Positions 16,908 through 26,298 of a DNA stretch of 64,000 bases are shown here, piece by piece. The stretch spans positions 1 to 64,000 of the forward strand of contig CAYLKN010000004.1 in the NCBI GenBank assembly GCA_964384335.1, read 5' to 3'. Every line of letters starts with the position of its first letter. The first letter of the stretch is position 1. The notes beneath the pieces are model-generated. The model made no database searches. It was given only the letters and a program-made list of their open reading frames with translations, and had not been told where the DNA came from. The stretch comes from JAUICS01 sp964384335. GTDB taxonomy: Bacteria > Pseudomonadota > Alphaproteobacteria > Micavibrionales > Micavibrionaceae. The position numbers and the translations under genes are program-made.

Positions 16908-17909
16908 ATGATTTTGATTACAGGCGGTGCAGGATTTGTGGGGTCCAATCTTCTTCACGGACTTGAACAGCGGGGCAGGCAGGATCTCGTTATATGCGAT
17001 GTTTTCGGTCAGGATGACAAGTGGCAGAATATTAGAAAGCGTGAGCTATACGACGTCATTGCGCCGGAGGGATTGAAAGACTATCTGGATCAATACGGAA
17101 AAGAGATTGAGATCATTTTTCATTGTGCGGCGAAAGTTTCAACAACGGAACGCGACGCAGACAAAATGATTGAACATAATTTCAAACTTTCCCGTGACCT
17201 TGCCAAATGGGCCGCTGATAATGAGGTTCGATTTATCTACCTTTCTTCTTATTCAACATATGGTGACGGAAAAAACGGATTTGATGATTCAGATGATATT
17301 GAAAAATTGAAGCGTCTTGACCCTTTAAGCCCTTACGGCTGGTCCAAACATCTTTTTGACAAGTTTATGGTGCGCTGGCAAAAAAATACAAATGACGGTA
17401 AAGCGCAAAAGCTTCCCCCTCAATGGGTCGGTCTGAAGCTGTTCAATGTTTTCGGTCCGAACGAATATCATAAGGACGACCAGATGAGCGTTGTTTGCAA
17501 GCTGTATCCGCAGGCTATGGCCGGTGCGGCCGCACGGCTTTTCAAATCGCGCAACCCTGATTATGAAGACGGAGGCCAGTTAAGGGACTTTATTTATATT
17601 GATGATGTGATTGACGTAATTCTCTGGTTTTTTGACAATCCTGATAAAAACGGGCTTTACAATGTTGGTTCCGGAAAAGCCAGAAGTTTTAAGGATCTTG
17701 CCATGTCCGTTTTCAGGGCTGCAAAAATGGAGCCGAAAATAAATTATGTGGACATGTCGGAATCTTTAAGCAGGCGGTATCAGTATTACACGGAAGCCAA
17801 CATAAAAAAACTAAGAGATGCGGGGTATACAAAATCGTTTATGGAGCTTGAGGACGGGGTTGAAGAGTTTGTAAATAAATATTTATCCGGCTCCGATCCT
17901 TATAAGTAA
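16908..17909 (+). CDS. rfaD: ADP-L-glycero-D-manno-heptose 6-epimerase
   Basis: The 333-residue short-chain dehydrogenase-type epimerase makes the heptose of lipopolysaccharide inner core. It has the N-terminal NAD(P) motif 'ITGGAGFVGSNLL' (about 4-16) and 'FHCAAKVSTTERDADKMIEHNF'. 'YGWSKHLFD' (about 145-153) contains the Tyr-X3-Lys pair, and 'GPNEYHKDDQMSVV' is typical of HldD. The length is normal. Its presence implies a heptose-containing LPS core. It is followed by lgt at a 38-base distance. Confidence 0.88.
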   Translation: MILITGGAGFVGSNLLHGLEQRGRQDLVICDVFGQDDKWQNIRKRELYDVIAPEGLKDYLDQYGKEIEIIFHCAAKVSTTERDADKMIEHNFKLSRDLAKWAADNEVRFIYLSSYSTYGDGKNGFDDSDDIEKLKRLDPLSPYGWSKHLFDKFMVRWQKNTNDGKAQKLPPQWVGLKLFNVFGPNEYHKDDQMSVVCKLYPQAMAGAAARLFKSRNPDYEDGGQLRDFIYIDDVIDVILWFFDNPDKNGLYNVGSGKARSFKDLAMSVFRAAKMEPKINYVDMSESLSRRYQYYTEANIKKLRDAGYTKSFMELEDGVEEFVNKYLSGSDPYK

Positions 17910-17947
17910 GTTTTCTGAAACTCTAAACCAACACCACATCCGGACAT

Positions 17948-18754
17948 ATGGCGATACAACATCCTGATATAGACCCTGTGGCAATATCCTTCGGACCCGT
18001 GGAAATAAGATGGTATGCATTATCCTATCTTGCCGGGTTTGTTCTGGCATGGGCATGGTGTTTTTTTCTTATTGCCAGATCCAGAAACGGTGAAGGATTT
18101 GGAACCATAACGCGCACAGATATTGATGATTTTTTCCCGTGGGCGGTTATTGGCGTCATACTTGGCGGACGGCTGGGATATGTTCTCTTTTATAATGCCG
18201 GTTTTTATTTCTCAAACCCGCTTGAGATTGTCAAAGTCTGGCAGGGCGGTATGGCTTTTCACGGCGGTTTGATCGGCGCCGCTTTCGCAATGTTTCTCTA
18301 CGCAAGGGTAAGCGGAGTGAGATTTTTGCATCTTGCGGATCTGATTGCATGCGCTGCGCCAATAGGGTTGTTTTTCGGACGTATCGCAAATTTTATCAAT
18401 GCCGAACTGATCGGTCGCCATGCAAACGTTCCCTGGGCGGTTATATTTCCAGATGGCGGGATCCTGCCGCGTCATCCAAGCCAGATTTATGAAGCCCTGC
18501 TGGAAGGCCTTCTTCTTTTTATTATTCTGTCCTTGTGTGCGATATTTACCCGGTTTCCGTCACGGCCTGGCATGCTCTCCGGACTGTTCCTGACAGGGTA
18601 CGGCCTGACCCGGTCTTTTGCCGAATTTTTCCGGGAACCCGATGCGCATATTGGCTATTTTATGGGTGTGCTGACGATGGGACAGATATTATGCGTTCCG
18701 ATGATACTGCTTGGCCTGGTTTTAATTGTGTTGTCCTGTCGAAAGCGTGTCTGA
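17948..18754 (+). CDS. lgt: Prolipoprotein diacylglyceryl transferase
   Basis: The 268-residue inner-membrane enzyme transfers diacylglycerol to the lipobox cysteine of prelipoproteins. It shows about seven spans. The 'GGMAFHGGLIGA' motif carries the conserved histidine, and the Lgt signature 'GRIANFINAELIGRHANVPWAVIFP' spans about 141-165. 'RHPSQIYEALLEG' follows. It starts the conserved run lgt, MidA-like methyltransferase, pgeF. Lipoproteins in this window such as FlgH depend on it. Confidence 0.93.
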   Translation: MAIQHPDIDPVAISFGPVEIRWYALSYLAGFVLAWAWCFFLIARSRNGEGFGTITRTDIDDFFPWAVIGVILGGRLGYVLFYNAGFYFSNPLEIVKVWQGGMAFHGGLIGAAFAMFLYARVSGVRFLHLADLIACAAPIGLFFGRIANFINAELIGRHANVPWAVIFPDGGILPRHPSQIYEALLEGLLLFIILSLCAIFTRFPSRPGMLSGLFLTGYGLTRSFAEFFREPDAHIGYFMGVLTMGQILCVPMILLGLVLIVLSCRKRV

Positions 18755-18785
18755 AATGCAAGCCGCGTACGCCCGGGAGTATGAC

Positions 18786-19892
18786 ATGACTGCTTTTTCC
18801 CCGCTTGAAAATATTCTTTTCAAACTTATCCGGGATGAGGGGCCGATTTCTGTTGAAACATTTATGCGCCATGCTCTTTTGCATCCGGAACACGGGTATT
18901 ACAGCAAGAATATAGCCATAGGCAGGGCAGGGGATTTTATAACTGCCCCTGAAATCTCACAGGTATTCGGTGAGCTTGTCGGTGCCTTTCTTTGCGATGT
19001 TTGGGTACAGATCGGCCGGCCGGATCCGTTTTGCCTTGTTGAGTTTGGCCCCGGTCGCGGCACGCTCATGGAGGACGCGCTACGCGCGGCACGAACCGCC
19101 CCCGGGTTTCTTAATGCCATGAATCTTCATTGCGTTGAGGCAAACAAGACCTTAAGAAAAATGCAAAGCCATAAGCTGGAAAACTACAGGCCCGTATTTC
19201 ACGAATCTCTGGACACACTTCCGGAATACAGGCCCTTGCTATGCGTGGCAAATGAATTTCTGGATGCACTCCCGATAAGGCAGTATGAAGTCACAGATAA
19301 GGGGTTTGCCGAACGCCGTGTTTGTATAAATGAAAATTATGGGAAAGAGGAGGGGGCTTTGTTCAGAATAGCCCTTGAGCCCTGTTCTGCAGACGATATC
19401 AAGGGAAAATTGACTAATACGGCCGCTTTAAAGACGGGTGATATTATTGAAATTTCGCCTGAACAGACCGATTTCGTTGTCGGATTGTCCGAACGTCTGA
19501 AAGCACAGGGCGGTTTGGCTCTGTTTATTGATTACGGATATGACGTCCCGGCCGCGAAAGACACCCTGCAGGCTTTAAGCAGCCACAAATACGCGGATCC
19601 ATTAACAAAGCCCGGGGAAAGAGACATGACCGCTCACGTTGATTTCCTTTCGTTGAGAATGACCGGTGTCCGTAACGGTATGTGCGTTTTTGGACCAAAG
19701 CCTCAGGGTGAATGGCTTGCCCTGCTTGGTATTGAACACAGACGCGCCAGACTTGTTCAAAACGCAAACAACGCCGATTCCCGAACGATTGAAAGCGGTA
19801 TTGATCGCCTTATAAACCCCGGTGAAATGGGGTCCCTGTTTAAAGTTATGGTGATGACGGCCGATGAAACGATAAAACCCGCAGGACTGTAA
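18786..19892 (+). CDS. Class I SAM-dependent methyltransferase, MidA/NDUFAF7 family
   Basis: The 368-residue protein is of the COG1565 family. The eukaryotic member NDUFAF7 dimethylates an arginine in a complex I subunit. The N-terminal 'GPISVETFMRHALLHPEHGYY' and the SAM-binding 'CLVEFGPGRGTLMEDALRA' are diagnostic, with 'ANEFLDALPIRQYE' and 'LFIDYGYD' later. I take the ATG at 18786, which has GGGAG six bases before it. An ATG at 18756, just after the lgt stop, is possible. The gene overlaps the next start by one base, so it is translationally coupled to pgeF. Confidence 0.85.
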   Translation: MTAFSPLENILFKLIRDEGPISVETFMRHALLHPEHGYYSKNIAIGRAGDFITAPEISQVFGELVGAFLCDVWVQIGRPDPFCLVEFGPGRGTLMEDALRAARTAPGFLNAMNLHCVEANKTLRKMQSHKLENYRPVFHESLDTLPEYRPLLCVANEFLDALPIRQYEVTDKGFAERRVCINENYGKEEGALFRIALEPCSADDIKGKLTNTAALKTGDIIEISPEQTDFVVGLSERLKAQGGLALFIDYGYDVPAAKDTLQALSSHKYADPLTKPGERDMTAHVDFLSLRMTGVRNGMCVFGPKPQGEWLALLGIEHRRARLVQNANNADSRTIESGIDRLINPGEMGSLFKVMVMTADETIKPAGL

Positions 19893-20683
19893 TGACACTG
19901 GATACGCCGCTTCCGATTCGCCCTTACCCATTTCCGCACGAAGGCAATGCTTGTGTTTCAGGTGGGTTCTTTGGGCGTGAAGGCGGGGTCAGTAAAGGGA
20001 TTTATGAAAGTTTGAATTGCGGACGTGGTACGCAGGACATGCCGGACAATGTCTTGCAAAATCTTTCCCTTGTGAGGAACTCTCTGCGTGCAAACTCTCT
20101 TCACATACCTGTACAAACACACAGCAACGTGGCCATGTATTTGGATACGCAAGCAAAAGAGGACGAAAGGGTTAATGCCGATGCACTCGTTACCGATATT
20201 GCAGGTCTGGGTATTGGCATTCTGACCGCCGATTGCGCCCCTGTTCTGTTCGCAGGTAAAAAAGAAAACGGATCTGATATTATCGCGGCTGCACACGCCG
20301 GGTGGAGAGGGGCTTTAAACGGTATCCTTGAAAGTACAATTGATCTTATGAGAGCAAAGGATGCAGTCTCTGAAAGCATTACGGCTGCCATTGGTCCTGC
20401 CATTGCCAGCAAAAGCTATGAAGTCGGGGAAGAATTTTTCAGAGAGTTTGTGGAAACAGACGAGGAAAATGAAAATTTCTTTCAATCCGGAAGAAACGGA
20501 AAATATCATTTCGATTTACCCGGTTTTTGTGCGTTTCGTATCAAAGAGGCTGGTATCCGCAAAGTCATTCTGACAGATAAGGATACGTATTCGGAGGAAA
20601 ACACATTTTTCAGCTACCGCCGCACATGTCACAGGAACGAAAGAGATTATGGCAGGCAAATTTCCGCACTTTGCATAAGATGA
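19892..20683 (+). CDS. pgeF: Peptidoglycan editing factor PgeF (YfiH, multicopper-like fold)
   Basis: The 263-residue cytoplasmic protein has the Cu-oxidase_4/YfiH fold. 'VQTHSNVAMYLD' (first metal histidine), 'LTADCAPVLFAG' and 'AAHAGWRGALNGILE' (second histidine) are present. A late 'HFDLPGFCAFRIKEAGI' segment follows. Family members hydrolyse mis-incorporated peptide in UDP-MurNAc precursors, and purine-nucleoside activity is reported for relatives. Its ATG overlaps the preceding stop codon (TAATG). Confidence 0.9.
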   Translation: MTLDTPLPIRPYPFPHEGNACVSGGFFGREGGVSKGIYESLNCGRGTQDMPDNVLQNLSLVRNSLRANSLHIPVQTHSNVAMYLDTQAKEDERVNADALVTDIAGLGIGILTADCAPVLFAGKKENGSDIIAAAHAGWRGALNGILESTIDLMRAKDAVSESITAAIGPAIASKSYEVGEEFFREFVETDEENENFFQSGRNGKYHFDLPGFCAFRIKEAGIRKVILTDKDTYSEENTFFSYRRTCHRNERDYGRQISALCIR

Positions 20684-20782
20684 GTCAAAAAATTTTATCA
20701 TAATGCGATTGGAATGCCTTGTACCTTGTGACTTTTATGCGTATTCTCCTGATCAGAAGAACAGGACGGGACGAATTAAGTC

Positions 20783-21715
20783 ATGAAACTTATATCGGGT
20801 ACTGCGAACCAAACGCTTTCAAAAGAAGTATCAAAATATCTCGATATGCCGTTAACCAAAACGGCGATCAGGCGCTTTCCGGATATGGAAGTTTTTTCGG
20901 AGATACTTGAAAATGTGAGGGGTGAGGACGTCTTTTTGATCCAGCCCACGTCGTATCCCGCAAATGATAATTTAATGGAGCTCTTGATTGTTCTTGACAG
21001 TCTGCGCCGTAGTTCTGCCCGCCGGATAACGGCTGTCGTACCTTATTTCGGGTACGCGCGCCAGGACCGCAAAACAGGCTCCAGAACACCTATATCTGCA
21101 AAACTTGTTGCAAACCTCCTGACAGTTGCCGGTTCCAGCCGCATTCTGACAATGGAACTGCACGCCGACCAGATACAGGGGTTTTTCGATATTCCGCTTG
21201 ATAACCTTCACGCAACACCTGTCTTTATTCCGCATATTAAGAAGAATCTGGCCGATAAAAATATTGTTCTCGTATCCCCGGATGTTGGCGGGGTTGCGCG
21301 TGCCCGGCATTACGCCAAAAGACTCAATGCCGATCTGGCTATTATTGACAAAAGGCGTGAGAAGGCGGGCAGTTCCGAAGTCATGAACGTTATCGGGGAA
21401 ATCAAGGGCAAAAGCTGTATTATTGTTGACGATATTGCCGATTCTGCCGGAACTTTATGCAATGCCGCTCAGGCTCTTATTGATAAGGGTGCGGAGGATG
21501 TTTACGCCTATATTGTGCATGGTGTTTTATCTGGCGGTGCCGTTGCGCGTATTGCCTCATCACCCATAAAATCAATGGTTATTACGGACAGTATTCAGGC
21601 AACAGAAGCCATGCGCGCTTCTGATAACATTGAACAGCTTTCGGTTGCTCCGCTCATAGGCGAAGCGATAAAACGGATTTCTGAGGAGAAATCGATTTCC
21701 GAGCTGTTCAATTAA
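20783..21715 (+). CDS. prs: Ribose-phosphate pyrophosphokinase
   Basis: The 310-residue enzyme makes PRPP from ribose 5-phosphate and ATP, feeding purine, pyrimidine, histidine and tryptophan synthesis. It shows 'FPDMEVFSEI' and 'YFGYARQDRK'. The PRPP-binding signature 'KSCIIVDDIADSAGTLCNAA' lies at about 210-229. The length is normal. It ends 11 bases before the convergent glmS stop, with no clear terminator between. Confidence 0.94.
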   Translation: MKLISGTANQTLSKEVSKYLDMPLTKTAIRRFPDMEVFSEILENVRGEDVFLIQPTSYPANDNLMELLIVLDSLRRSSARRITAVVPYFGYARQDRKTGSRTPISAKLVANLLTVAGSSRILTMELHADQIQGFFDIPLDNLHATPVFIPHIKKNLADKNIVLVSPDVGGVARARHYAKRLNADLAIIDKRREKAGSSEVMNVIGEIKGKSCIIVDDIADSAGTLCNAAQALIDKGAEDVYAYIVHGVLSGGAVARIASSPIKSMVITDSIQATEAMRASDNIEQLSVAPLIGEAIKRISEEKSISELFN

Positions 21716-21726
21716 AAAGTTTCCAG

Positions 21727-23556
21727 TTATTCAACCGTAACGGATTTTGCAAGGTTACGTGGCTGGTCAACATCTGTTCCTTTCCAAACTGCGACGTGAT
21801 ATGCCAGAAGCTGAACCGGGATTGTATACACTATCGGCGCAACAAAGGAATGAACCGTATCCAGTTCGACAATCCATCGGCTTTGTTCGTTCAGAATTTC
21901 TGCTCCTCCCGAATCCGTCAAAAGAAGAATAAGTCCGCCGCGTGCAAAGGTTTCCTGAATATTCGATACCATTTTTTCGAAAAGCGGCATGCCTGAAGGG
22001 GCAATAACCACAACAGGAACATGCTCATCGATAAGGGCAATCGGACCGTGTTTCAGTTCCCCTGCGGCATAGCCTTCCGCGTGGATATAGGATATTTCTT
22101 TCAGTTTAAGCGCGCCCTCAAGCGCAACCGGATACAGTGAGCCGCGCGAGAGATACAGCATATCCTGCACTTCAAAAACTTCCTGGGCGATCTGCCTTAT
22201 ATTGGCGTCGTGCTCAAGAATTTTTGAAACGGCATGAGGAACATGCCTGAGAGCGTCCGTATACTCTTTCTCTTCTTCATTCGATATCACATTTTTACGG
22301 AAGCTGACCGCAAGCGCCAGACAAGCCAGCGTCGTAAGCTGGGTAGTAAAGGCTTTTGTCGAGGCCACACCGATTTCAGGACCGGCCAGCGTATGCAGAA
22401 CAAAGTCGGATTCACGCTCTATCGTGCTTTCGACAGTATTGACAATCGACAAAATGGCCTGCCCATTGCTTTTGCAGTATCTTAGTGCCTCAAGTGTATC
22501 GAGCGTTTCTCCGCTTTGGGACACAAAAACGGAAATCCCGTTTTGAGGCAAAGGGGCCTCGCGGTAGCGGAACTCGGATGCAATATCGACTTCGCACGGG
22601 ACACGTGCCAGATTTTCGAACCAGTATTTTGCAATCATACAGCTGTAAAATGCCGTTCCGCAGGCAATTAAAGTGATGCGCGGTGTGGTGGCAACTTTTT
22701 CAACAATATTTTCCGGCATGCTGACATGGCCGGTTGAAGGGTGAATAAAGCTGTTCAGGGTATCTCCGATAACGGCCGGCTGCTCATAAATTTCTTTCTG
22801 CATGAAATGCCGGTATTCGCCTTTTCCGGTTGTCGCGCCGGATTGAGCAGTCATCCTTATTTTACGCTCCACAGGGTTACCGTCCTGATCTGTAATTTCC
22901 ACATTCTCCTTTGAAACGGCAACACGGTCGCCGTCCTCAAGAAAACATATCCGGCGTGTCATCGGCGCAAGTGCATAGGAATCGGATGCCACAAAGATTT
23001 CATCTTCTCCGTATCCTACTGCCAGGGGTGTGCCCTGCCGTGCGCCGACAAGCAGGTTTTCTTCACCGGCAAATATCATGACAATTGCAAAGGCACCCTC
23101 AAGTTTCTCAAGAGACCGGAAAGCCGCATCCTTCATGGAAAAACCCTGGCGCATAAAATCCGATACAAGATGGATTACAACTTCCGTATCCGTATCCGTG
23201 TGAAAGGTGAACCCTCTGGTTTCAAGCTCTTTCTTAATCTCCAGATAGTTTTCAATAATGCCGTTATGAACAACGGCGACGTCATCATTTGCATGGGGAT
23301 GTGCGTTTTTTTCGCAAGGCTTGCCGTGTGTGGCCCAGCGTGTGTGGCCGATGCCGGTTGACCCTTTTACGGGGTTATTTTTCAGTTTGTCTTCAAGATT
23401 GATGATTTTCCCTTCTGAACGCAGACGTACGATTTTTTCTTCATGAACTGTGGCCAGTCCGGCACTGTCATAACCTCTGTATTCGAGGCGTTTCAGGCCT
23501 TCAATAATCGCGTCTGAAACGTTCCGGTAAGACATAACGCCGATAATGCCGCACAT
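21727..23556 (-). CDS. glmS: Glutamine-fructose-6-phosphate aminotransferase (isomerising)
   Basis: The 609-residue enzyme makes glucosamine 6-phosphate for peptidoglycan and LPS. I take the ATG giving MCGIIGVM, because Cys2 must become the N-terminal nucleophile of the glutaminase domain. An upstream in-frame start at 23619 would block that. The first ~220 residues are the class II amidotransferase. Two SIS domains follow, with 'SQSGETLDTLEAL' and the C-terminal 'NLAKSVTVE'. It acts in one pathway with glmU at 26299-27690. No glmS ribozyme is seen. Confidence 0.95.
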   Translation of the reverse strand: MCGIIGVMSYRNVSDAIIEGLKRLEYRGYDSAGLATVHEEKIVRLRSEGKIINLEDKLKNNPVKGSTGIGHTRWATHGKPCEKNAHPHANDDVAVVHNGIIENYLEIKKELETRGFTFHTDTDTEVVIHLVSDFMRQGFSMKDAAFRSLEKLEGAFAIVMIFAGEENLLVGARQGTPLAVGYGEDEIFVASDSYALAPMTRRICFLEDGDRVAVSKENVEITDQDGNPVERKIRMTAQSGATTGKGEYRHFMQKEIYEQPAVIGDTLNSFIHPSTGHVSMPENIVEKVATTPRITLIACGTAFYSCMIAKYWFENLARVPCEVDIASEFRYREAPLPQNGISVFVSQSGETLDTLEALRYCKSNGQAILSIVNTVESTIERESDFVLHTLAGPEIGVASTKAFTTQLTTLACLALAVSFRKNVISNEEEKEYTDALRHVPHAVSKILEHDANIRQIAQEVFEVQDMLYLSRGSLYPVALEGALKLKEISYIHAEGYAAGELKHGPIALIDEHVPVVVIAPSGMPLFEKMVSNIQETFARGGLILLLTDSGGAEILNEQSRWIVELDTVHSFVAPIVYTIPVQLLAYHVAVWKGTDVDQPRNLAKSVTVE

Positions 23557-23758
23557 AAAGTTTTCTCCCTGCCTGAAAATTAAATTCAAAAAAAGGATAG
23601 CATTCGGGTGTGCAGGCATACAGTGCCTTAGTAATAAAATAGTGTTTCAAATCGTAACAGTGCGAACAAAAATTGCTAATTTCTGTATCATAATGGTTTA
23701 TCTGCATATAGTCTGGAGAGTGTTTCGGAATGCGAACTCAAAGAACAGAGGATAATCA

Positions 23759-24754
23759 ATGTCATCACAAAAATGTTTCACGGATACGCCTGCAAAACCC
23801 AGAGGAGAAATATATGACAGCATTTTGAGTACGGTTGGCGGCACGCCTCTTGTCAGAATGCCGAAACTGACTGAAGAAGAAAATCTTGAGGTGGAAGTCC
23901 TGGCCAAGCTTGAGTTTTTTAATCCACTTGCCTCGGTCAAGGACCGAATTGCTTTTTCTATGATACAGGGCGCAGAAGATGCCGGGAAAATAACACCTGG
24001 AAAAACAACGCTCATCGAACCGACATCCGGGAACACCGGCGTCGGGCTCGCATTTATCGCTGCCGCCAAAGGATACCGGATCATTCTTACCATGCCGGAA
24101 AGCATGTCAATTGAGCGCCGGAAAATGCTTGCCTTTATGGGTGCCAAAGTTGTCCTGACAGATAAGCAATACGGCATGAAAGGGGCAATTGCAAAGGCTG
24201 AGGAACTTTTGCGCGAAACACCCGACAGTTTCTGTCCTTCCCAGTTTGACAATCCGGACAACCCCAGAATTCATCGTGAGACGACGGCGGAGGAGATATG
24301 GCAGGATACGGAAGGGAAGGCGGATATTCTGGTGGCGGGTGTTGCCACCGGCGGAACATTTTCAGGATGTGCCAGGGTGTTAAAGGAGCGTAAACCGGGA
24401 TTCAGGGCCATTGCCGTTGAACCTGAAGAAACCCCGGTTCTATCTGGCGGTGAACCCGGGCTTCATAAAATACAGGGCATAGGGCCCGGTTTTATTGCCG
24501 AGAACACAGACACGTCCCTGATAGATGAAATCATCAAAGTGAATGCCGATACGGCCTTTAAAACCAGTCAGAGGATTGCCAGACTCGAAGGTATTCCATG
24601 CGGAATTTCAGCCGGGGCCGCTATTACGGCCACTATACAGGTTGCAAAAAGACCGGAAAACAAAGGGAAAATGATTGTTACCATTATCCCTTCATTTGCC
24701 GAGCGGTATCTGTCCACGCCATTGTTTGAAGGGCTGGATAACCAGACTTGGTGA
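23759..24754 (+). CDS. cysK: Cysteine synthase A
   Basis: The 331-residue PLP enzyme joins O-acetylserine and sulfide to cysteine. The lysine for PLP is in 'EFFNPLASVKDRIAFSMI' (about 51-68). 'TSGNTGVGLAFIAAAKGY' and 'VATGGTFSGCARVLKE' are the substrate and phosphate loops. It lies 24 bases upstream of cysE, giving a complete serine-to-cysteine step in two genes. It is divergent from glmS across a 202-base AT-rich spacer. Confidence 0.92.
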   Translation: MSSQKCFTDTPAKPRGEIYDSILSTVGGTPLVRMPKLTEEENLEVEVLAKLEFFNPLASVKDRIAFSMIQGAEDAGKITPGKTTLIEPTSGNTGVGLAFIAAAKGYRIILTMPESMSIERRKMLAFMGAKVVLTDKQYGMKGAIAKAEELLRETPDSFCPSQFDNPDNPRIHRETTAEEIWQDTEGKADILVAGVATGGTFSGCARVLKERKPGFRAIAVEPEETPVLSGGEPGLHKIQGIGPGFIAENTDTSLIDEIIKVNADTAFKTSQRIARLEGIPCGISAGAAITATIQVAKRPENKGKMIVTIIPSFAERYLSTPLFEGLDNQTW

Positions 24755-24778
24755 TACAAAACATTAGCGGGTCATGAA

Positions 24779-25468
24779 ATGACAGATCTGATCAGATCCA
24801 TACGGGAGAGAGATCCGGCAAAACCCGGGTTTTTTGAGGTTATATTTGCCTATCCCGGATATCATGCGGTTTCCATGCATGGTGTGTCCTCTTTTTTATG
24901 GCGGTATAATTTCAGGACGCCTGCCCGCATATGGGCTCATCTTGTCCGCCTGATCAGCGGCATAGAAATTCATCCGGCCGCTAAAATCGGTGAACGTCTT
25001 TTTATTGATCACGGGATGGGCGTTGTGATCGGGGAAACTTCAGAAATCGGAGATGACGTCACGCTTTATCACGGTGTCACGCTTGGCGGCCGAGGCGGCC
25101 GGGATGATAAAGGGAAAAGGCATCCGACACTTGAGAGTGAAGTTATGATAGGGGCCGGGGCCCAGGTTCTCGGTCCTGTTACAATCGGCCGCGGAGCAAG
25201 AGTGGGGGCGAATGCGGTTGTTATACGGGACGTGCCGCCCGGATGTACGGTTGTTGGCAATCCCGGCCGTCTCGTGAAGTGTCCGCAGCAAAAAGCCGCC
25301 TACGGCTTTCCCGACGAAACCGTTCCCGATCCGGTTGGGGAAACCATAACGGCCATGCTGGAGGATATCAAAGACATAAAGGCAAAATTAAACATTGTGG
25401 ATGAGAAGACCTCACAGGATTCCCGCAGGTCAGATTACATTGATCTTTGGAAAGGGTCCGGGATCTGA
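24779..25468 (+). CDS. cysE: Serine O-acetyltransferase
   Basis: The 229-residue left-handed-beta-helix acetyltransferase makes O-acetylserine for the CysK encoded just upstream. It has 'HGVSSFLWRYNFRTPAR', the hexapeptide repeats beginning 'IEIHPAAKIGERLFIDHGMGVVIGE' and 'TLYHGVTLGGRGGRDDKGKRHP'. The C-terminus is not the short tail of E. coli CysE. About 45 residues form a charged helix instead, as in the shorter 'EpsC' type, so binding to CysK may differ. Confidence 0.9.
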   Translation: MTDLIRSIRERDPAKPGFFEVIFAYPGYHAVSMHGVSSFLWRYNFRTPARIWAHLVRLISGIEIHPAAKIGERLFIDHGMGVVIGETSEIGDDVTLYHGVTLGGRGGRDDKGKRHPTLESEVMIGAGAQVLGPVTIGRGARVGANAVVIRDVPPGCTVVGNPGRLVKCPQQKAAYGFPDETVPDPVGETITAMLEDIKDIKAKLNIVDEKTSQDSRRSDYIDLWKGSGI

Positions 25469-25609
25469 ACTGAAGGTCTTCTGGTATTCTTTAACGTGGA
25501 AATGGCCGGGTAAATCCATCCTGCATTTTAAGGCTGGACATGTGCGGCATATATCATAAACTGGTTAGAGTACTGGTCTATTAACATTCATATGTCCTGA
25601 TTGTCTGTC

Positions 25610-25852
25610 ATGAAAGAAATTGGTTCTTACGAAGCGAAAACTCATCTGCCTGAAATATTACGCGCCGTTGAAAAAGGAGAGACATATATTGTAACCCGCC
25701 GGGGCCGAGCCGTTGCACGGATTATCCCGCCCGAAGCCGAAGCGCCTGAAAAAGTACAGTATGTTATTGAGGGCATAAAATCCCGTCGCAAAGCCCTGCC
25801 GAAAATGAGTGCGCAGGAAATTACAACCGGCCTTTACGGCGGGGGATATTGA
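25610..25852 (+). CDS. Phd/YefM-type antitoxin
   Basis: The 80-residue protein starts 'MKEIGSYEAKTHLPEILRAVEKGETYIVTRRGRAVARIIP', the Phd/YefM DNA-binding fold. A C-terminal tail wraps the toxin. I choose the ATG at 25610; an upstream TTG at 25601 adds three residues. It overlaps in function with the toxin gene beginning one base after its stop. It should repress the pair's own promoter in the AT-rich spacer at 25469-25609. Confidence 0.85.
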   Translation: MKEIGSYEAKTHLPEILRAVEKGETYIVTRRGRAVARIIPPEAEAPEKVQYVIEGIKSRRKALPKMSAQEITTGLYGGGY

Positions 25853-25853
25853 T

Positions 25854-26273
25854 ATGGCTTTTGTTGTGGATGCGACAATATTTGCGGCCTGGTGCTTTTC
25901 CGATGAAAGAACGCCTTATGCCGAAACAACGCTGAATGCGCTGATGCGTCAGAATGCGGTTGTCCCGACCTTATGGTGGTTTGAAACCCGTAACATTCTG
26001 ATCGGGCATGAACTTCGCGGCAGGATCAGGGCCGATGACTCAAATTTCTTTATCCGCTATATGGATAAGCTGCCGATTCAGACCGATCACGATCTTCAAA
26101 ATGATTCTGTTACCAGAATTGCCAGAAAAGGGGGGTTGTCCTATCTTGAAGCCTGCTATCTCGAACTTGCGCACAGGCGCGGAATTCCTATTGCCACACT
26201 GAACAAAAAACTGGCGCATGTGTCGGTGTCCGAAGGCGTCAGCCTGTTTACGGATAATACGATTGCCGCCTGA
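25854..26273 (+). CDS. VapC-type PIN-domain toxin
   Basis: The 139-residue PIN ribonuclease is of the VapC type. D6 in 'FVVDATIFAAW' and E44 in 'WWFETRNIL' are the first two acidic residues. The later pair is altered: 'LSYLEACYLELA' has Glu99 where Asp is usual, and 'ATLNKKL' has Asn117 where Asp is common. Activity is probably kept with Glu but may be weakened by Asn. The start at 25854 follows the antitoxin stop. A longer frame to 25809 would overlap the antitoxin gene. Confidence 0.85.
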   Translation: MAFVVDATIFAAWCFSDERTPYAETTLNALMRQNAVVPTLWWFETRNILIGHELRGRIRADDSNFFIRYMDKLPIQTDHDLQNDSVTRIARKGGLSYLEACYLELAHRRGIPIATLNKKLAHVSVSEGVSLFTDNTIAA

Positions 26274-26298
26274 TTAAGAGAAGGCGGAAATAAAGGCT

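Noticed and set aside
23557..23758. glmS ribozyme or cysteine-related riboswitch in the glmS-cysK spacer
   Set aside because: No matching core motif; the spacer is AT-rich without a convincing structure.
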